A DNA stretch of 64,000 nucleotides. Origin: Epilithonimonas zeae (GTDB lineage: Bacteria > Bacteroidota > Bacteroidia > Flavobacteriales > Weeksellaceae). The stretch is taken from contig NZ_FSRK01000003.1 in assembly GCF_900141765.1 (NCBI RefSeq), forward strand, positions 310,001-374,000, given 5' to 3'. The notes beneath the pieces are model-generated. The model was not told the DNA's origin. It did not search any database and worked only from the letters and a program-made list of their open reading frames with translations. The position numbers and the translations under genes were made by a program. The stretch's first letter is position 1. Each line of letters opens with the position of its first letter. Shown in pieces: positions 42,959 through 52,420 of the stretch.

Positions 42959-44968
42959 ATGAGTTTAGATTCAAAAATTCCTCACGGTCCACTTAAGGAC
43001 AAATGGAAAAATCATAAAGATCATATGAACTTGGTTGCTCCAAACAACCGAGACAAAATAGATATTATCATTGTTGGGACAGGATTAGCTGGTGGTTCTG
43101 CTGCTGCTACTCTTGCTGAACAAGGTTACAACGTAAAAGCTTTCTGCTATCAGGATTCTCCAAGAAGAGCGCACTCTATTGCAGCTCAAGGTGGTATTAA
43201 TGCTGCGAAGAATTATCAAGGAGACGGAGATTCAACTTACAGATTGTTCTACGACACTATCAAAGGTGGAGATTACCGTGCAAGAGAAGCTAACGTTTAC
43301 AGATTAGCAGAAGTTTCTGCCAATATCATTGACCAATGTGTTGCGCAAGGTGTTCCTTTTGGTAGAGAATACGGCGGACAATTGGATAACCGTTCATTTG
43401 GTGGCGTTCAGGTAAAAAGAACATTCTACGCAAAAGGACAAACGGGACAACAGTTATTATTAGGAGCTTATTCTGCAATGAGCCGTCAAATCGGTAAAGG
43501 TAGAATCCAGATGTTCAACCGTCACGAGATGCTTGACCTAGTCATTGTTGATGGAAAAGCAAGAGGAATTATCGCAAGAAACTTGGTTACTGGAGAAATC
43601 GAAAAACATTCTGCTCACGCGGTAGTAATTGCTTCTGGAGGATACGGAAATGTTTATTTCCTTTCTACCAATGCAATGGGATCCAACGTTTCTGCAGCAT
43701 GGAAAATTCATAAAAAGGGAGCTTATTTTGCAAACCCTTGTTATGTTCAGATTCACCCGACTTGTATTCCGGTTCACGGAACTCAGCAGTCTAAGTTGAC
43801 TCTAATGTCAGAATCTCTTAGAAACTCAGGAAGAATCTGGGTTCCTAAGAAAATTGAAGATTCTGTCGCAATCCGTGAAGGAAAACTGAGACCAGAAAAT
43901 ATCAAAGAAGAAGACAGAGATTACTATCTTGAAAGAAGATATCCTGCGTTTGGAAACTTGGTTCCTAGAGACGTTGCTTCCAGAGCTGGAAAAGAAAGAT
44001 GTGACGCAGGTTACGGAATCGAAAATAATGACACGAAAGAAGGTGTTTACCTGGATTTCTCTACAGAAATTATGAAAAAAGGTAAAGAAGCCGCTATTGA
44101 AAAACATATTCATAATCCAACGGAACAGCAGATCTATGATCTTGGTAAAAAATGGATTGAGGAGAAATACGGTAACTTATTCGTAATGTATGAGAAGATT
44201 ACTGCTGATGACCCTTACAAGACGCCAATGAAGATTTATCCAGCGGTTCACTACACAATGGGTGGTGTTTGGGTTGATTATAACTTGCAATCTACAATCC
44301 CTGGATGTTTCGTAATTGGAGAAGCCAACTTCTCAGACCACGGAGCCAACAGATTGGGAGCTTCTGCTTTAATGCAAGGTTTAGCAGACGGATATTTCGT
44401 TTTACCTTACACGATTGCAGATTATCTTTCTGCAGATATCAGAACCGGAAAAATCCCTACAGATACTCCGGAATTTAACAATGCTGAAAAAGAAATTAAA
44501 GATAAAATTAATTTCTTCTTAACTAATAAAGGGACGCATACTGTTGACCATTTCCACAAACAACTTGGACATATTATGTGGAACAAAGTGGGTATGGGAA
44601 GAACGCCGGAAGGCTTGAGAGAAGCAATCAAAGAAATCGAAGAAGTTAGAAATAATTTCTGGAAAGACGTGAGAGTTCCTGGCGAGGCTGATAACCTGAA
44701 TCCTGAATTGGAGAAAGCATTCAGAGTGGCAGATTTCTTAGAGTTAGGACAATTGATGGCTATCGATGCACTGAACAGAAATGAATCTTGTGGAGGTCAT
44801 TTCCGTGAAGACCATTCTACGCCGGAAGGAGAAGCAGAACGTGATGACGTGAATTACAAATATGTTGCCGCTTGGGAATATAAAGGTATGGACATCAATC
44901 AATCTGTGGTTCACAAGGAAGATTTGGTGTACGAAAACATCGAAGTTAAAGCAAGAAGTTACAAATAA
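42959..44968 (+). CDS. sdhA: Succinate dehydrogenase/fumarate reductase flavoprotein subunit, 669 aa
   Basis: The catalytic subunit, oxidising succinate to fumarate with covalently held FAD. The FAD-binding [17 protein letters not shown] is near residue 40; [18 protein letters not shown] contains the His to which FAD is attached. Substrate-binding residues are in [11 protein letters not shown] and [12 protein letters not shown], and the C-terminal part includes [18 protein letters not shown]. The length (669) is that of the longer Bacteroidota/epsilon-proteobacterial type B flavoprotein. sdhB follows 23 bases later. Confidence 0.96.
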   Translation: MSLDSKIPHGPLKDKWKNHKDHMNLVAPNNRDKIDIIIVGTGLAGGSAAATLAEQGYNVKAFCYQDSPRRAHSIAAQGGINAAKNYQGDGDSTYRLFYDTIKGGDYRAREANVYRLAEVSANIIDQCVAQGVPFGREYGGQLDNRSFGGVQVKRTFYAKGQTGQQLLLGAYSAMSRQIGKGRIQMFNRHEMLDLVIVDGKARGIIARNLVTGEIEKHSAHAVVIASGGYGNVYFLSTNAMGSNVSAAWKIHKKGAYFANPCYVQIHPTCIPVHGTQQSKLTLMSESLRNSGRIWVPKKIEDSVAIREGKLRPENIKEEDRDYYLERRYPAFGNLVPRDVASRAGKERCDAGYGIENNDTKEGVYLDFSTEIMKKGKEAAIEKHIHNPTEQQIYDLGKKWIEEKYGNLFVMYEKITADDPYKTPMKIYPAVHYTMGGVWVDYNLQSTIPGCFVIGEANFSDHGANRLGASALMQGLADGYFVLPYTIADYLSADIRTGKIPTDTPEFNNAEKEIKDKINFFLTNKGTHTVDHFHKQLGHIMWNKVGMGRTPEGLREAIKEIEEVRNNFWKDVRVPGEADNLNPELEKAFRVADFLELGQLMAIDALNRNESCGGHFREDHSTPEGEAERDDVNYKYVAAWEYKGMDINQSVVHKEDLVYENIEVKARSYK

Positions 44969-44991
44969 TCTCCATTCAAAAATATATAAAA

Positions 44992-45765
44992 ATGAGTGCA
45001 AAAAAAGGCTTAAATCTTACGCTGAAAATTTGGAGACAAAAAAATAATAAGTCGAAGGGACAATTCGATACCTATAAAATTTCTGATGTTTCTACAGATT
45101 CTTCATTCTTAGAAATGTTGGATATCCTGAACGAGCAGTTAATCAATGAGGGAAAAGACCCAGTGGCTTTTGACCACGATTGCCGTGAAGGAATCTGCGG
45201 AATGTGTTCACTTTACATCAATGGTAGAGCGCACGGTCCGGATACAGGAATCACAACTTGTCAGTTACATATGCGTCATTTCAAAGATGGCGAAACGATT
45301 CACATAGAACCTTGGAGAAGTGCTGCTTTTCCGGTAATCAAAGATTTGGTTGTTGATAGAAGTGCTTTCGACAGAGTGATGGCTGCAGGTGGATTCGTAT
45401 CTGTGAATACTTCCGGAAACACTTTGGATGCCAACGCAATTCCGGTTCCGAAAGAAGATGCAGACAAAGCGATGGACGCTGCAGCGTGTATTGGTTGCGG
45501 TGCTTGTGTGGCTTCTTGTAAAAATGGTTCTGCAATGTTATTTGTAGGTGCAAAAGTATCTCAGTTCGCATTGTTACCACAAGGTCGTGTAGAAGCGAAA
45601 AGAAGAGTTCTGAATATGGTAAAAGCAATGGACGAAGAAGGCTTCGGAAATTGTTCCAATACTGGAGCTTGTGAGGTAGAATGTCCGAAAGGAATTTCTC
45701 TGGAAAACATCGCAAGAATGAACAGAGAATATGCTTCAGCAAACCTTTCTACAGCTAATTCTTAA
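44992..45765 (+). CDS. sdhB: Succinate dehydrogenase/fumarate reductase iron-sulfur subunit, 257 aa
   Basis: Carries electrons from the flavin to the cytochrome through three clusters. The 2Fe-2S ligands are in CREGICGMC with a later C in GITTCQ; the two further clusters use [11 protein letters not shown] and the [14 protein letters not shown] motif. The N-terminus is short and basic ([18 protein letters not shown]). The gene ends the sdhCAB operon and is followed by a long palindromic terminator. Confidence 0.96.
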   Translation: MSAKKGLNLTLKIWRQKNNKSKGQFDTYKISDVSTDSSFLEMLDILNEQLINEGKDPVAFDHDCREGICGMCSLYINGRAHGPDTGITTCQLHMRHFKDGETIHIEPWRSAAFPVIKDLVVDRSAFDRVMAAGGFVSVNTSGNTLDANAIPVPKEDADKAMDAAACIGCGACVASCKNGSAMLFVGAKVSQFALLPQGRVEAKRRVLNMVKAMDEEGFGNCSNTGACEVECPKGISLENIARMNREYASANLSTANS

Positions 45766-45812
45766 TAGATATTAGATTTTAGAAGTCAGATTTTAGATTT
45801 CTTACAAAATAT

Positions 45813-45844
45813 AAAACCGATTGAAGCTTCAATCGGTTTTTTTT
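45813..45844 (+). terminator. Intrinsic terminator of sdhCAB
   Basis: A perfect 28-base palindrome at 45813-45840 (core ACCGATTGAAGCTTCAATCG) followed by more T. Confidence 0.88.
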
Positions 45845-45848
45845 ATGT

Positions 45849-45921
45849 TGATGGAGCGACAAAGTCGCGAAATGTTGGTAGAATTTAAATGATATAGATT
45901 AGAGGTGCAAGGCACCAACAT
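45849..45921. repeat. Intergenic nested-hairpin element after sdhB
   Basis: Contains GCGAC-AAA-GTCGC (45856-45868), GGTGC-AAG-GCACC (45904-45916) and an outer pair ATGTTGGT (45872-45879) with ACCAACAT (45914-45921). It lies between two convergent genes and shows no reading frame. Confidence 0.6.
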
Positions 45922-45936
45922 ATTTATTTTATTAAA

Positions 45937-46173
45937 TTACAAATCAAAAACACTTGGTCGTTTGGTCACGATGCAGTCTTTTACCCAAAGCATAAAACCC
46001 ATTCCAAGATAAAAAAGAAAGAAAATTCCCGCCGTCGCAAATGTTGAATAGATGAAGAAAACGCGCAGTTTTGAAACAGGAATTCCCAGTTTGGTGCCGT
46101 ATCTCGTCAAAACGCCAAACCATTCTCTTTCCATTTTGTGGCGCAAACCGTTGATAACTTTAGGCTCTTTCAT
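45937..46173 (-). CDS. Small PspC-domain membrane protein, 78 aa
   Basis: One hydrophobic hairpin or single helix around residues 38-65 (LRVFFIYSTFATAGIFFLFY) preceded by a basic cytoplasmic part. The layout GIPVSKLRVFFI resembles the PspC domain, where a short amphipathic helix precedes a membrane segment; PspC belongs to envelope-stress systems. Other phage-shock genes are not nearby. It lies 14 bases downstream of the DUF2851 gene on the same strand and likely shares its message. Confidence 0.7.
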   Translation of the reverse strand: MKEPKVINGLRHKMEREWFGVLTRYGTKLGIPVSKLRVFFIYSTFATAGIFFLFYLGMGFMLWVKDCIVTKRPSVFDL

Positions 46174-46187
46174 TTTCTTTAATCTAA

Positions 46188-47456
46188 TTAATCATCTGTC
46201 TTCAGCAACTGAAAACCGACACTGCAATTTAAGCATTTTTTATGATTGCAGAATAGTTTGTATTGATAAAGAAAGGCCTGTGTTTGTAACGCATTTTCGA
46301 ATTTCATTCCTAATTGTTTCCACTCATCCAAAACCGAATTTTTCTCCGCTTTCATCTTTTTGTAGAAGTCAAAAATATCATCTACTATTTCCGGATTATG
46401 GTTTTTGTGATAAAAATATTTCAAAGGCAGAATTGTATTGATAATAATCAAATCGATAAAATCCTGACTGAGATATTTCTTTCCTTCAACTGTCGAGATT
46501 TTTCCAAAATTAAAACGATTATCCCAATATTCAGAAGCTTTGACATTTCCGAAAATCTTGTACAAATCATCAATCGTTTTTGCTTCCATCAACTTAGAAA
46601 AAAGATTGGGCTGGGTATGATAAAGATTGGCTAATTGTGACAATCGGATGGTTGGAAAATTAGGTGGACGAAGCTTGGAAAATTTGGGATGAATCCTAAC
46701 ATCTGACAAATTAAATTTTACCTTTAAAAAATCAAATTCCCGTTTCCAGATTTGCATTATTTCGTCTGAAGGAGCATCCAAAAATCCACAAATTCCGAAA
46801 AACAAAGCTTCTAAATGGATATCATTCTGCTTGATTTTTTGAATAACAGCAAAATCAAGACTTTCCGCCATTTGAAGAAAGATTTCTGCGTTCACTTTCA
46901 ATCCGAAGGTGTAAACCAGATTTTGAAACAAAACTGCTTCGTAATTATTTTGATTTTTGTTAAGTGATTCTTGGAAGATTTGAGATTTGGCTTCTAACTT
47001 TTTTAGTAAAACAGTTTCTTCAAAAAATAACGGAATTTTGTTCTCATCAAACAATTCTTCACAAGCGATGAAAGAATGTTCGGCTTTCAGATTCTGATGT
47101 TTCTGAATCAGCTCTTCATCAATATAATTCTTGAGTTCAAGTGTTGGAATATTTTGTTTTTCTAATTCAGGAATGTCGCAGTCATTAATATAAACAGCGT
47201 GAAGAATCAAGTTTCCAAACTCAGGATTGCCGGAATGATTGTGAAAAAACCAATCGGAAGCTTTGGTGTGAATCTCGATATTTCCAGCAAAAATGATGTT
47301 GTCAATTTTAATTTTGGCAAAGAGAAAATCCGGTCCAGAATTCTTATTCCACTTTCCGAAATCTGAAATTTCGATCACTTTTCCATCCGTTGAGACGAAA
47401 TCGAAGCTCCGAAATTTTTTATAATTCCAAATATACTGTAATATTTCTTCGTTCAT
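46188..47456 (-). CDS. DUF2851 family protein, 422 aa
   Basis: A soluble protein without signal peptide that matches DUF2851, a Bacteroidota-rich family of unknown role. Family features include NEEILQYIWNYKKFRSF at the start, GKWNKNSGPDFLFAKIKID, GNIEIHTKASDWFFHNH and HAVYIND in the N-terminal half, and PPNFPTIRLSQLANLYH in the second. Near the C-terminus NHKKCLNCSVGFQLLK has a Cys-x2-Cys pair. The first half reads like a nuclease-type alpha/beta fold, but this is only an impression. Confidence 0.82.
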   Translation of the reverse strand: MNEEILQYIWNYKKFRSFDFVSTDGKVIEISDFGKWNKNSGPDFLFAKIKIDNIIFAGNIEIHTKASDWFFHNHSGNPEFGNLILHAVYINDCDIPELEKQNIPTLELKNYIDEELIQKHQNLKAEHSFIACEELFDENKIPLFFEETVLLKKLEAKSQIFQESLNKNQNNYEAVLFQNLVYTFGLKVNAEIFLQMAESLDFAVIQKIKQNDIHLEALFFGICGFLDAPSDEIMQIWKREFDFLKVKFNLSDVRIHPKFSKLRPPNFPTIRLSQLANLYHTQPNLFSKLMEAKTIDDLYKIFGNVKASEYWDNRFNFGKISTVEGKKYLSQDFIDLIIINTILPLKYFYHKNHNPEIVDDIFDFYKKMKAEKNSVLDEWKQLGMKFENALQTQAFLYQYKLFCNHKKCLNCSVGFQLLKTDD

Positions 47457-47473
47457 TTGTGTGTTGATTTCCG

Positions 47474-47512
47474 TTAAACAAAAACCTTCCGAGGAAAAAA
47501 CTCCGGAAGGTT
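47474..47512 (-). terminator. Terminator of the minus-strand exported-protein gene
   Basis: AACCTTCC (47483-47490) pairs with GGAAGGTT (47505-47512); on the minus strand a T-rich tract follows. It ends the gene at 47655-48455, which is read in this direction. Confidence 0.7.
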
Positions 47513-47565
47513 AAGTTACAGAAATATTTTAAAATGTAGCGTAGTTCTACCAGAGAATTGTACGC

Positions 47566-47640
47566 AGCCCGACTTGAGCGGAAATCCTTTTTACGCAACG
47601 TAGTGGAGTGAAAAGATTGGGAGCGGAAGGCGGATTAAGC
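47566..47640. repeat. Dispersed intergenic element, copy C
   Basis: Begins AGCCCGACTTGAGCGGAAAT, continues with CCTTTTTACGCAACGTAGTG, and ends near GAGCGGAAGGCGGATTAAGC. It shares the AGCCC...GGAAATCC start and the AAAAGATTG...CGGAAGGCGG end with copies A and B. Confidence 0.65.
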
Positions 47641-47654
47641 TGCCCAAATTAAAT

Positions 47655-48455
47655 TTACTTTTTATAAAGCGGCGTCCGTTTCGCTAGATAATCTAAAGTG
47701 GTTTTGTACGCATCTTCGTATGGCCAAAACGAATTATGATTCTGCGTAAACAGATTGTCGCCATTCACAGAAAAAATGTTCATCGTGATGCTGGTGTTAT
47801 AATTCTGATACGTTGTGGAAGAAGAAGAGCCTGTGGAATTGACTTTGGCACCATTATTTTTCTGCGAAACATTGGTATTGGAACTGCCGTAGTTGGACGT
47901 ATAGGTGTTGGTTTTCTCAATAGAAACCATTCCGCTGATGACGTATTCTACATTTAGGATGTGTGCAATCTCACCCATTGTGTAGCCTTGCAAATTGCTT
48001 TCATTGATGCCTGCTTTGTACAGAAGCGCGTTAGTTTCCGTCGGGTCTTGGAATTTAAGGTTTTGTTTTTTGGAATTGAAAATCGTGTACGTTTCCTGTT
48101 GGATTTTTTTAGTCATCGTTTCGTTACTTTTTTCTTGGTCTCTCACATAGCTGAAAGGTAAAATCGCGACTTTGTTCTGGTAATCTTTAGATTGAGAAGT
48201 ATTCGGAGTTGTAGCAGTCGAATTAAGATACTCGATGCGGCCGGAAGAAAACGTAATTTTGGAAATGTCTTTTTTGTTAAGTGTGTACTCAAGAGTCTCG
48301 TTTTGATGTATAAATTGAAGATCATTCGGATTGTACTTGACGACTTTTCCACGGAGTTCTCTACCATCGGTCATTGTAACAGTGTCGGTCTGGGAATATG
48401 CCAGAAAACCAATGAACAAAAAAAATAGGGCAAGAAAATGTTTTTTAATACTCAT
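47655..48455 (-). CDS. Exported protein of unknown function, 266 aa
   Basis: A signal peptide ends at about residue 21 (LAYSQ). After it comes VTMTDGRELRGKVVKYNPND, a pattern typical of small exported proteins of Bacteroidota that pair a beta-strand 'DGxxxxG' start with other folds. The middle part (VAILPFSYVRD... MTKKIQQETYTIF) recalls the N-terminal strand-helix unit of GNA1162- or CsgG-like periplasmic proteins. A Ser/Thr/Asn-rich stretch follows near residue 185-225. I cannot name the family. The gene stands alone on the minus strand. Confidence 0.6.
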   Translation of the reverse strand: MSIKKHFLALFFLFIGFLAYSQTDTVTMTDGRELRGKVVKYNPNDLQFIHQNETLEYTLNKKDISKITFSSGRIEYLNSTATTPNTSQSKDYQNKVAILPFSYVRDQEKSNETMTKKIQQETYTIFNSKKQNLKFQDPTETNALLYKAGINESNLQGYTMGEIAHILNVEYVISGMVSIEKTNTYTSNYGSSNTNVSQKNNGAKVNSTGSSSSTTYQNYNTSITMNIFSVNGDNLFTQNHNSFWPYEDAYKTTLDYLAKRTPLYKK

Positions 48456-48576
48456 AATGTTGTGCTTTTGATGATTATATAAATTATTAGAAATATTTTT
48501 CTCTAATTTATAAAATAATTTTTAACAAAACATGAGTGTTCAAATAATTATACATTAAATACTTCCCTAAAAACAC

Positions 48577-48649
48577 TTCGACTCCTTTCATTGTGACAAC
48601 TCTAATACTAAATATTTAATTTTAAAGTGTCAGTCTGAAAGGAGTCGAA
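48577..48649. repeat. Inverted pair of TTCGACTCC-type repeat
   Basis: The arm TTCGACTCCTTTCATTGTGA (48577-48598 with CA) faces its near reverse complement at 48628-48649 (TGTCAGTCTGAAAGGAGTCG plus AA). The outer 14 positions pair perfectly. It lies downstream of bshA and could end its transcript, though no T-run follows. Confidence 0.65.
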
Positions 48650-48681
48650 AATTTTGTATAAGTTGAAAAGTTAATATTCTA

Positions 48682-49833
48682 TCAAACTTCTTTATATTTT
48701 GCCTCTTCAAATTTCGCAATGGTGGTTTCGTACATATCAATATAAATCGGAAGAATATTTTTCAAATCAAAATGAACTGCCTGCGCTTTTGCATTCTTTT
48801 TCATTTCTTCGAGAAGATTCTCATCACTCAACAATTTGATACAGTAATTGGACATCGCTTCTACGTTCCCTGTTTCTGCCAAAAATCCTGTTTCGCCCTG
48901 AATATTAACTTCCGGAATCCCACCTGCATTACTGCTGATAACCGGTGTTCTCGCAGCCATTGCTTCCAAAGCCGCCAAACCAAAACTTTCCTGCTCAGAA
49001 GGTAAAAGGAAAACATCAGACAACTGGAGAATTCTATACAAATCGTTGACTTTCCCGAGTAATTTGATTTCGCCAATCAGTTCCGGATTATTTTCCATAA
49101 ATTCAGAGATCTTCTCCATTTCCGGACCTTCACCAATGATAATTAATTTCGATTTCACTTTCTTGTTGACGTTTTTGAAAATTTCTAATACATCCTGAAT
49201 TCGCTTAACCGGACGAAGATTGGAAACGTGAATAAGAATTTTCTCATCATCACTCGCAAATTGTTCTCTCTGACAAGTTTTGCAATCATCAAAAACAGAA
49301 TTATCAATAAAGTTCGTAATCACTTGAATTTCTTTCTGAATATTGAAGAACTGCAAGGTATCTTTTTTCAGACTTTCGGATACCGAAGTAATTGTATCGC
49401 TCTGATTGATAGAAAATTCGACAGCGTGTTTGTAACTTGGATGCTGACCTACTAAAGTAATATCTGTCCCGTGAAGTGTCGTCACCAAAGGCACATCTTT
49501 GTGTTCTGCCTTCAACATTTGCTTAGCTGTAAAAGCCGCATAAGCATAAGGAATCGCATAATGGGCGTGCAGAATATCCAATTTATAAAGATTCACAACT
49601 CGATAAATCATCGATGACAATGCGATATCATAAGGCTGATACTGGAACAATGGATAGGTCTGAACGTTCACTTTATGGAAAAATATATTCGGATTGGTAA
49701 CGTCCAATCGTGCTGGCAAAGCCGAACTGATGAAATGAACTTCAAAGCCCTTATCGGCTAAACTCATTCCTAATTCTGTTGCCACAATTCCGCTTCCGCC
49801 GTAAGTTGGATAGCAAAGTATTCCTATTTTCAT
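48682..49833 (-). CDS. bshA: N-acetyl-alpha-D-glucosaminyl L-malate synthase, 383 aa
   Basis: A GT4 glycosyltransferase that joins N-acetylglucosamine from UDP-GlcNAc to L-malate, the first step of bacillithiol synthesis. The N-terminus MKIGILCYPTYGGSGIVATE with GLxxPxxGGSG is diagnostic, followed by HAHYAIPYAYAAF and LHGTDITLVG. The donor-binding GT-B half has NLRPVKRIQDVLEIF and the EQESFGLAALEAMAARTPVI motif, which holds the UDP-sugar. The length matches characterised BshA (~380). Bacillithiol is the main low-molecular-weight thiol in several Bacteroidota, and bshB/bshC are not in the window. Confidence 0.93.
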   Translation of the reverse strand: MKIGILCYPTYGGSGIVATELGMSLADKGFEVHFISSALPARLDVTNPNIFFHKVNVQTYPLFQYQPYDIALSSMIYRVVNLYKLDILHAHYAIPYAYAAFTAKQMLKAEHKDVPLVTTLHGTDITLVGQHPSYKHAVEFSINQSDTITSVSESLKKDTLQFFNIQKEIQVITNFIDNSVFDDCKTCQREQFASDDEKILIHVSNLRPVKRIQDVLEIFKNVNKKVKSKLIIIGEGPEMEKISEFMENNPELIGEIKLLGKVNDLYRILQLSDVFLLPSEQESFGLAALEAMAARTPVISSNAGGIPEVNIQGETGFLAETGNVEAMSNYCIKLLSDENLLEEMKKNAKAQAVHFDLKNILPIYIDMYETTIAKFEEAKYKEV

Positions 49834-49900
49834 TTCTTTTTGTACAATGTATTATGTAAAAAGTATAAAGACTTTTTTGCTTTTTTAAAGCGTAACAAAT

Positions 49901-51652
49901 TTACTCAATTACAGTCTTAGAATTTTTTGTTTCTAAGCTATTTTTTCTATCAGTTTGATTGGCTGGATTTTTAGCTTCAATATCCATTCCCATTCCGAAT
50001 TTTAAATTATCATTCACCAAAACCGGCAATCTTCCCCAGATTTTTGTCTGTCCCAAAATTCCATTTGCTGTTGCTTTCATAGAATCGTCGTTATTTTCAT
50101 AAGAAACCAAAACTGTGGAAACTTTAGAAATATCAACATCTTTTAAAGCATAGGGACTTCCAAATACATTCAAAATCACATTTTGGTTTTTACTTAGCTC
50201 TGATAAAACGTTCTTGCTCGCATCAGAAATTTTGTACGGTTTGTAAGCTGTGGAATTATCTTTATGGAAACCAACAATCACTTTTGAATTGGCTGGAATT
50301 GTATTGATTTCTGAAGCTTTTTTAAGAATAATCGTTGTTCCTGTATTTAGTTGATTTAAAAAAGTTTCATAAGGTGCTTCTTCTAATGGAACATAGTAGT
50401 AAGTTTCTTTGCAATCGAGAGGCAACATTTTTTTATCATCCTTAATTAATGTCAAAGCGTTGGAATACATTTTTTGAACGATTTCGGAATGTGATGCATT
50501 GTTCAAATCTTCATTAACATTTTCTGGATTGATATTGTTGTATTGATTTAAACCTAAATAATACTTCGTCAAAAGAATTTTCTTAACACTCTCTTCTACT
50601 CTGTTTTGGGAAATTTCTCCTTTATCAATCGCTTGCTGAATCAGTTTTTTTCCCGTTGCAACATCTTGTGAAAACAGCATAATATCATTCCCAGCTTTGA
50701 AAGCCAATGCATCCAATTCCCCTGCTTTGAATCTGTTCGCAACTGCACCCATATTAAGTGCATCAGTGATAATCAACCCTTTGTAACCTAATCTTTCTTT
50801 CAAAACGCCAGTCACTATTTTTTTAGAAACCGAAGCTGGAATTCCCTTTTCATTTTCCAAAGTCGGAACATATAGATGCGCAACCATAACGCCACCAATT
50901 CCTTTATTCATCAAGGCTTTGAAAGGTGCAATTTCCGTTTTCTCTAATCTTTCCAAATTGTGAGAAACGACAGGCAAATCCAAATGTGAATCTGTATCTG
51001 TATCACCGTGTCCAGGGAAGTGTTTAATTGCTGCAAGGATTTTGTTATTCTGCAAACCATTGGAATAAGCCAGAGCAGAATTCACCACATTATTGACATC
51101 GGAACCGAAACTGCGGTTGCCAATAATTGGATTATTCGGGTTGGTGTTGACATCCACAACTGGCGCAAAATCCCAATTGATGCCCATTCTTTTGCAATCT
51201 TCAGCAATCTTCGCAGACATCTCGTAAATCAAATTTTTATCTTGAATGGCGCCTAAAGTGATTGCCCAAGGATATTTGTGTGCTTTTGCTATTCTCTGAA
51301 ACAACCCCCATTCTGCATCCATCCCGATCATCAATGGTACTTTTGATTTCGCTTGAAATTCATTAACCAGATTGATTTCTCTCGCGGCATCATCCTGCAT
51401 CAGAATCAAACCACCGATTTTATCATTAATAACAATATTTCTAATTTGGCTGATGTGTGCTTCATCTTTATTGGTATAAAGTGCTACAATGAACAATTGT
51501 CCCAACTTCTCATCTTGCGAAAGTGAATTGTAAGTTTTGTTAACCCAATCATTCGCTTTTTTGATTTCCGAATTGGAAATATTTTTCGGCTGGTACTGAG
51601 TGAAATAAAATTGCGAAATAAAAGTTATTATAAGAAGACTTAACCTTTTCAT
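49901..51652 (-). CDS. Exported glycoside hydrolase family 3 enzyme, NagZ-like, 583 aa
   Basis: A signal peptide covers ~18 residues (FISQFYFTQ). The GH3 N-terminal barrel (about 40-380) has AIKHFPGHGDTDTDSHLDLP, which carries the Asp-His acid/base pair of bacterial beta-N-acetylglucosaminidases, and the nucleophile Asp in GLIITDALNMGAV. About 200 more residues form a second domain. NagZ itself is cytosolic and ~340 residues long, so this exported, longer form more likely processes exogenous or peptidoglycan sugars outside the cytoplasm. It precedes bshA by 67 bases on the same strand. Confidence 0.88.
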   Translation of the reverse strand: MKRLSLLIITFISQFYFTQYQPKNISNSEIKKANDWVNKTYNSLSQDEKLGQLFIVALYTNKDEAHISQIRNIVINDKIGGLILMQDDAAREINLVNEFQAKSKVPLMIGMDAEWGLFQRIAKAHKYPWAITLGAIQDKNLIYEMSAKIAEDCKRMGINWDFAPVVDVNTNPNNPIIGNRSFGSDVNNVVNSALAYSNGLQNNKILAAIKHFPGHGDTDTDSHLDLPVVSHNLERLEKTEIAPFKALMNKGIGGVMVAHLYVPTLENEKGIPASVSKKIVTGVLKERLGYKGLIITDALNMGAVANRFKAGELDALAFKAGNDIMLFSQDVATGKKLIQQAIDKGEISQNRVEESVKKILLTKYYLGLNQYNNINPENVNEDLNNASHSEIVQKMYSNALTLIKDDKKMLPLDCKETYYYVPLEEAPYETFLNQLNTGTTIILKKASEINTIPANSKVIVGFHKDNSTAYKPYKISDASKNVLSELSKNQNVILNVFGSPYALKDVDISKVSTVLVSYENNDDSMKATANGILGQTKIWGRLPVLVNDNLKFGMGMDIEAKNPANQTDRKNSLETKNSKTVIE

Positions 51653-51767
51653 ATTTTGAAAATCTAAAATTCAGAAAGTTTCCATAAAGATATTAATTCC
51701 ACGGAAAAAAGCTATTTTTATGGTCTGTAATTTGTAATTAAAATTTTAACGTAAAATATTTATACCT

Positions 51768-52283
51768 ATGAAAAAGTTTTTGCCCCTTTTATTATTGCTA
51801 GTTGGTAGCTTATTCATCTTCAGTTGTAAGGATGATGATGATGATTATGTACCAGTGGAAGTCGATTATCCTGCAGTGTATGATTTGAGAAATGTTAATT
51901 TTTCATATAATGCAACGGATGGTTGGCATTATGGACAGAATTTCAATAATCCTATGCTAGATCAAGACTATGTGATCATCTTCAGACAAGCTGGAACAAC
52001 CGGTAACTCTCCTGTATGGCAACAAATACCTAGAACCCTTTACTTGAATGAAGGAGAATTAGATTATGATTTTGATTTTTCTAAAAATGATTTTATGATA
52101 TATGCCGGAGGAACTTATGATATCAGTACTACACCACAGTATTTAAATAATCAAACATTTAGAGTTGTGTTAGTTCCTGCTGTTTACGGAAAAAATGCAA
52201 ATTCAGAAGATTTGAAGAAAATGTCTTACGAAGAAGTTATCGCAAAATATAAAATCGATGACAGCAAAGTTGGAACATTATAA
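51768..52283 (+). CDS. Predicted surface lipoprotein, 171 aa
   Basis: A lipoprotein signal peptide ends at IFSC (Cys 20), and the mature protein begins CKDDDDDYVP. The Lys followed by a run of Asp right after the Cys fits the lipoprotein export signal described in Bacteroidota, which sends lipoproteins to the cell surface. The rest is rich in Tyr, Asp and Asn (NFSYNATDGWHYGQNFNNPM), beta-type, and has no recognised domain. The gene has its own terminator and stands apart. Confidence 0.7.
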   Translation: MKKFLPLLLLLVGSLFIFSCKDDDDDYVPVEVDYPAVYDLRNVNFSYNATDGWHYGQNFNNPMLDQDYVIIFRQAGTTGNSPVWQQIPRTLYLNEGELDYDFDFSKNDFMIYAGGTYDISTTPQYLNNQTFRVVLVPAVYGKNANSEDLKKMSYEEVIAKYKIDDSKVGTL

Positions 52284-52306
52284 TCCGAACTTCACAAATA
52301 AGTTTA

Positions 52307-52333
52307 AAACCACAGAATCTGTGGTTTTTTTTA
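52307..52333 (+). terminator. Intrinsic terminator of the surface lipoprotein gene
   Basis: AAACCAC...GTGGTTT pairs around an AGAATCT loop (52307-52327), followed by T. Confidence 0.88.
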
Positions 52334-52383
52334 TGATTGAAAATAAATAATACTAAATTAGTATGAATTGGAATTTTTATTGC

Positions 52384-52391
52384 TAAATTTG
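52384..52391 (+). promoter_or_regulatory. -7 element of the peroxiredoxin gene
   Basis: TAAATTTG, 29 bases before the ATG at 52421. The nearest TTG upstream leaves only 13 bases of spacer. Confidence 0.5.
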
Positions 52392-52420
52392 TTTTCCATT
52401 AATCATAAAATATTAAAAAT

